Source of the DNA: Tubiluchus corallicola
Taxonomy: Eukaryota; Priapulida; Priapulimorpha; Priapulimorphida; Tubiluchidae
Direction of reading: 5' to 3'
Length of the DNA: 64,000 nt
Assembly: GCA_030141605.1 (NCBI GenBank)
Contig: JAQGDQ010000040.1
Coordinates: 336,001-400,000, forward strand
Shown one piece after another: positions 59,116 to 64,000 of this stretch. How positions within the stretch are numbered: the stretch's first letter is position 1; every line of letters starts with the position of its first letter. Both the position numbers and the translations under genes were made by a program. The notes beneath the pieces are model-generated. The model ran no database searches, was not told the DNA's origin, and was given only the letters and a program-made list of their open reading frames with translations.

Positions 59116-62100
59116 AAATTATTTCTTTTTTTGGTCCCGACCCCCAACCCTGATTCCGACTACTTCATCTTGAAGCTCGAAAAATCCCAACCTCGAGCTC
59201 AATTAGCGTCCCGAATACCGATCCCGAGCCACTGATCTCGTCCCGAACCTCAAGCGCCACTATTATGCAAAAGGGCTAAGAATAAATAACGACAGAAGCA
59301 TTGTATTATCATAATAAAAATAATATACCGAGTATAGTGCTAATATAAATCTCAGTAATCAATGTGATTGGCAATTAAGATTTTGATTTCGTTTCACAGC
59401 CAAATTTTGGCATTTATTGTTAAAACAATTTCGAGATGTACCTTATTATAGAATTATTAAAAGGATACAAAAAATATAAAAAATTAAGTACAGCTTCGAG
59501 CCTCGTGTAAAACTTTGTGTGAACTTGGTGGTCAAGGTAAACACTGCTGTGTCTGGTTAGTAAATGAATAAATCACCGCTAGAGTAATCATTTCTAGCCA
59601 GTTTTTTGGCCATTCTGCACTTGGAGGAGCACGTGTATAATACATAATCAAAAGCGCATAAAACACCTCAGACACTTCAATATCTCATCTTAAAGTATTA
59701 ATTTTAAAAAAATCCACAATATAGAAACGACAAGAAATCACATTGCTTCAAACTATCATTGTAATTTATCTTTAGGTGAAAGAAAAAAGGACATAAAACA
59801 GCTAATGCTAATTTTTTGAGAATTTTTTTATATCGTTAACGCATAAAGATGTGATGCTAAATGTGATGCTAAATAAGGATGCATACACATAGAAAAAGAG
59901 AGGGAAATAAAACTGCTTCTGTGCTTTTTTTTCTATGTACGTTTAGTTCTATATCAGTTTAATGTGATATCTTTTATTGTTCGTAATACAAAAATATCCT
60001 AAAAAACTAGTATTAGTTATTTTATTGTGATCTGTCTTCTTTTCTTTCACCTGAAGTAAAACTACAGTGGTAATATGAAACATCGTGTTTTTCTCGTTTC
60101 TTAATTGTGGAATATTCTTAATTAACTGTCAGTATTTTCTCATTAAAAAATTAAATTTGTATTTTAAAGGATTATTCTTCGTAAAGCGATGAGTTCCGGT
60201 CCTACCTCAATCACATACCACTTGCAGATGCAGAATACCAAACTAAATTATTGATCTATATGTTTTTGCAGGCTCGGCAATTTGATCAGTAGCATAGCTG
60301 GAACGAATTTTGCCAGTGCCCAGTGCTTATTACACACGCAGGTGGTAAAACTGAAGAAAATAAATGGACGCAACTTTTCAGACGAGTCCAAATCGTTGTG
60401 CTTCAGGACATTAAGCTTCTCTTTATGTAATATAGAGCTGTATATTTTGTCTCACGCATCAACCTTCAGACTCCTTTCACCTGCGGAAATCTGCCATTAG
60501 ACTCCAAATTCAGAAAAATTTCACAATGCTGGGATGGTAATTAGTGGCCAAAGAATGAATATTAATTTGCGAAGTTCGTTGGGTTTTAGCTCGTGTCCTA
60601 TGTTTGAATACACAAAAGCAAGTATAACCTGCGTGCGAAATGATTTTCATGTGTACCATTTTGTTAAAGGAAGAACCAACCCTCGAACAACATTTACTGC
60701 ATTTTAATGTACAATTAAAAATATTGAAATCACAATGCAAAATATTCTCATAGAATGCTTTGCTTAAAAATGTAAAATAAATTGAAATATTTCTTATCTC
60801 CCGCCAAACTAACGTTGATGCCGGCATATTTCAAAAAATGACGTAAGCTGGTGTATGCTAGGCAGCGTGAATGCCGTGAAGACAAGCTATGTGAAGGTAC
60901 GCGTTGCAAAATTTCTACAGCTTGCTTAGAAGTTCAGTATTCTAATGTTGTGTTTAACTGTGTTTATCTAGAAATTAGTCATTCGGTCAATTATGATCAA
61001 ATGTAAAGTGGTTGAATTGCTTTAATCTACAGGATTGCACCTTAAAATGTGTCAGTAATTAACATTAATTGTACAAAAAATTAATTAACAGATTTTTGTT
61101 GACTTTAGACACTTGTAAACGTGCCAGCACGTAGTAAGTGCCGTGCTAGTTACTTAGTTTATAGAGTTTATATTGCACGGAAACCATTGCAGGGAATGGA
61201 CTATACCATTTTTCGTCTATAATGAGCGCGCCCTAGCGAAAAGTCATTACGAATTTAAATTTATTTTATTAATTACACGAGAGGGTTATCACTATGTTAT
61301 TGCCGAAGCTTTCTAACATTTTTCCCAAATATTAAAATAAGCCCAACTTCCGAAGAGACTTGGCTTTTGCTTTAACTCACTTTTCATTCAAGGCAATCAA
61401 TTGTCGTGAATGCGACAGTACATATCTAGACCAGACAATGAGAAAATATTTCTTGTGCGTACAAAATGCTTTATCTTTTCTTCCAAAGGCTTTTAGAACT
61501 ATGATTATAATCTCCTATGTTTCTTACTAATTTGGTAAGAAAATGTTATAGCTGTGAAAAGCACTTTAATTTAACGTGCAGCGAATGTCACTTGAGGAAA
61601 ATGACGGATTTTTATTCTTTTAGGCCAAATCACTATTTACTTTTTTATGTAATACCTAAAAAACTGCTTCAGGTTTTATCTTTTGTAATTTATTTTTACG
61701 ACCCCTCCCCTCCCCCCCCCCCCCCCCGGTGATAGTTTGAAAGCCCCGTGAAATGTCTAGCTACAGCACCTATGAACCTGTCATAAAAAAAACAGTTGCG
61801 TGGAGACAATTTTTTCATGTTTTACTCAATTTATGTCTAGCTGCTGGTCAAAATTATACAGGCATAATTTATATTAATTAGTACACACGGAATCCACTAC
61901 ATAATAGATCTTCTTTTTTCGTTTAAAATTTGTGCATATAACTTGTCAATGAGATAATGTTAACGGAATAATCTTGCTTCGGGTAAATGGAAAATAGTAG
62001 GAGAGGATGAAAGATTCCTACATGCAGGAACAAATTAAGCAATGTTAATACTGTTTATGCACCGAGCGCATTAATAAAAGCCATCCATTTATGTAAACAG

Positions 62101-63792
62101 CTACCGCTTTCAGTGGATATGATGTGCATGTAAATTATTGAAATTTTTTTATAGAGTAACCAACGTGTAGTCAGTTACTCAGTTTGTATCTTCTTTGACA
62201 TTATCTACATACCACTGCGCAGTAAAACATAAAATCTGCTGTTTTTCAAGCACATGCGCATGTTTGAATTAATCTAGCTGAATAAATGATTAATTATTTG
62301 ATTTTAAAATTGATAAGCTTACGAGCGTATATGGTCTTAATGAAAGGGCACTTCTCTAGTTTATTCAAGGGCGTTATGCATCGACTTAGTCTGTCAACAG
62401 CGCTACAAAATTACTTCATAACACTGGAAATAATTGGCCTTTTTAATAAGTTATGTTTCATCATTGTAAGTCACATTTTATATTTCAGCTGAAGAAATGA
62501 CTGTGGAAGTTGAGTAATGTTTTCAATAGAGAGTAAATGACTGTTCTTGAAACTTAAATCCACAATTTCATTTTCGGACTTCGATTAGGTCATTGGGCCT
62601 ATCTACGAGTGTTCAATACCATAAGCCTAAATTTAAACAAAGCGAAGTCAAGCGCTTTTCTTCTTTCTTTTACTAAACATGTTAGACATAAATGACTAAA
62701 CATAAAAAAATGTTAGAAACGTGCAACATCTGAAAGCCAAAATGAACATGTTTGTACTTAGTTTCTATTAAATTCAGCATATTTTAATTTTAGCATAATG
62801 TTGTATTGTAATTGCAATATTTTTTACTTTTACCATTTTAGGTCGCACTTTATATTTTTATCGGTCAACTAACAAAAGATAAATATTTGGGTATAACTCA
62901 CTGCAACATAAACATATGAATAAGTTGTGAGGACTTCAGCACCTTCAGCATCAAAATATTTAATTTATAGACCATGTTTTAATATTTTGCTTCGCATGCT
63001 GTACTTAATTTTTATGGTGCAAGTAAAAAATTATATAATTTTGTTTTTCTTTCGTATATTTTGTGTGACAATAAAATTCGAACTTTTAAATAAACTTTAA
63101 ACTAATTATCAGTTTTGTTTACAAAGTTTTATTTTATTTCTTTGTTGGAGCCTTTGCAGTTATTGAGCATTGACGGTATTAACGCTAAAAACTTTCTTAC
63201 TCACATAAATTAATGAAACCTGAGTTACCTGACAGTCACTGTGTTGTAACGTGAAATGCTCAAATATGTAACGCAATTTCTGAAACTTCATCCGTAGACT
63301 TTGACACTCATCCTCAATTACGATAAAAAGCGTTCGCTCGTTAAGTGCTAGGTTTATCGTCGCATTGGACGTAAATTTTCCTCTGACAAATTCATTTCAA
63401 GGACAAAAGAAATTCGTCAATCCCTCCTGTCAAAATTTTCAATGTCATCGATGAAATCCGCATCAGGTGTTTGCAAGTGATTTCCTAAAGTACCATAACC
63501 TTTAGTAATTTAGCAACTAGTGTCGTTACCAACTTTGGCACGTTCCTTTGAATTTCATTTTTTTCTTCATTGACATCCATCTAGTACAACTGCCTCAGCT
63601 GCAATTCATCTGTGACTTCATAGAGTGGGTATGCACTATCAGTTGTTTTATGATAATTGCAAAGGATATAGGTTAATACAGGCAAAAACTACAATAGCAA
63701 TCCCCATTAATCAAATGTCGAAGCTACATGGATAAAACGTCATAGAAATGTGAAGAGATTTACCACGAGATTTGAACCACGAGCTTTTGGAA

Positions 63793-63878
63793 TACTACAC
63801 CAGCCAAATGCCAGGCGGCGACTCAACCATTCTCAACTGCCACTATCTTGTTGATTTTAATGGGATGAAGGCACCTAA
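63793..63878. repeat. Dispersed repeat adjoining a trinucleotide array (copy 2)
   Basis: Same family as 9603-9693 (TGCCAGG, ACTCAACCATTC, AACTGCCACT, AATGGG). It is preceded by GATTTGAACCACGAGC, a weak B-box-like string. Confidence 0.6.
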
Positions 63879-63905
63879 TATTATTATTATTATTATTATT
63901 ATTAC

Positions 63906-63996
<91 letters not shown>
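63879..63996. repeat. (ATT)n microsatellite
   Basis: About 39 ATT units with one ACT variant, reaching the edge of the window. Confidence 0.97.
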
Positions 63997-64000
63997 TTGT

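Overview
The window is eukaryotic nuclear DNA from an invertebrate animal, most likely an arthropod. It is AT-rich, has introns of roughly 0.1 to 6 kb, and is full of microsatellites and transposon remnants. Two clues favour an arthropod: the 5S-rRNA-like head of a SINE at 22385-22504 looks arthropod-like, and the GPCR at 14661-15516 looks like an arthropod pyrokinin receptor. I cannot name the species; a chelicerate or crustacean is a guess.

Three protein-coding loci can be supported. (1) Minus strand, 14661-15516: the first large exon (TM1-TM5) of a pyrokinin/neuromedin-U-type neuropeptide GPCR. Its TM6-TM7 exon was not found and may lie beyond the left edge. (2) Minus strand, 20337-24080: a three-exon, 344-residue GNAT-family acetyltransferase resembling histidine N-acetyltransferase (HISAT/NAT16-like). 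All its junctions are in frame. (3) Plus strand, 26729-54492: a complete CLCA-family gene (calcium-activated chloride channel regulator). Thirteen exons encode a signal peptide, the CLCA N-terminal domain, a VWA domain and the beta-sandwich region. They are followed by two tandem copies of a four-exon C-terminal cassette (FN3-like). Every junction was checked by hand for reading phase.

The most interesting biology is in the CLCA gene. The metalloprotease motif HEXXH reads REWAR, so both zinc-binding histidines are lost. The VWA metal site is also incomplete. The last four exons are duplicated with matching phases (1-1-0-1) and with identical lengths for the second (65 nt) and third (100 nt) exons. 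The first copy has its own stop codon and poly(A) signal and encodes no transmembrane segment; the second ends in a transmembrane helix and a short cytoplasmic tail. Reading frames allow three products of 931, 980 and 1123 residues, some secreted and some membrane-anchored. One intron in the first copy appears to use a GC donor.

The rest is repeats, several with clear insertion footprints. They include a 491-bp 5S-derived SINE with a 17-bp target duplication, a 419-bp hAT-type MITE with an 8-bp duplication, and a 3.4-kb TTAA-flanked fold-back element carrying a 1.2-kb CT/GT-rich array inside a CLCA intron. There are also a possible solo LTR, a tRNA-derived SINE, a LINE fragment, minisatellites and an interstitial TTAGGG-type tract about 200 bp upstream of the CLCA start. 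The flanks 1-9600 and 54530-64000 hold no gene that I can support.
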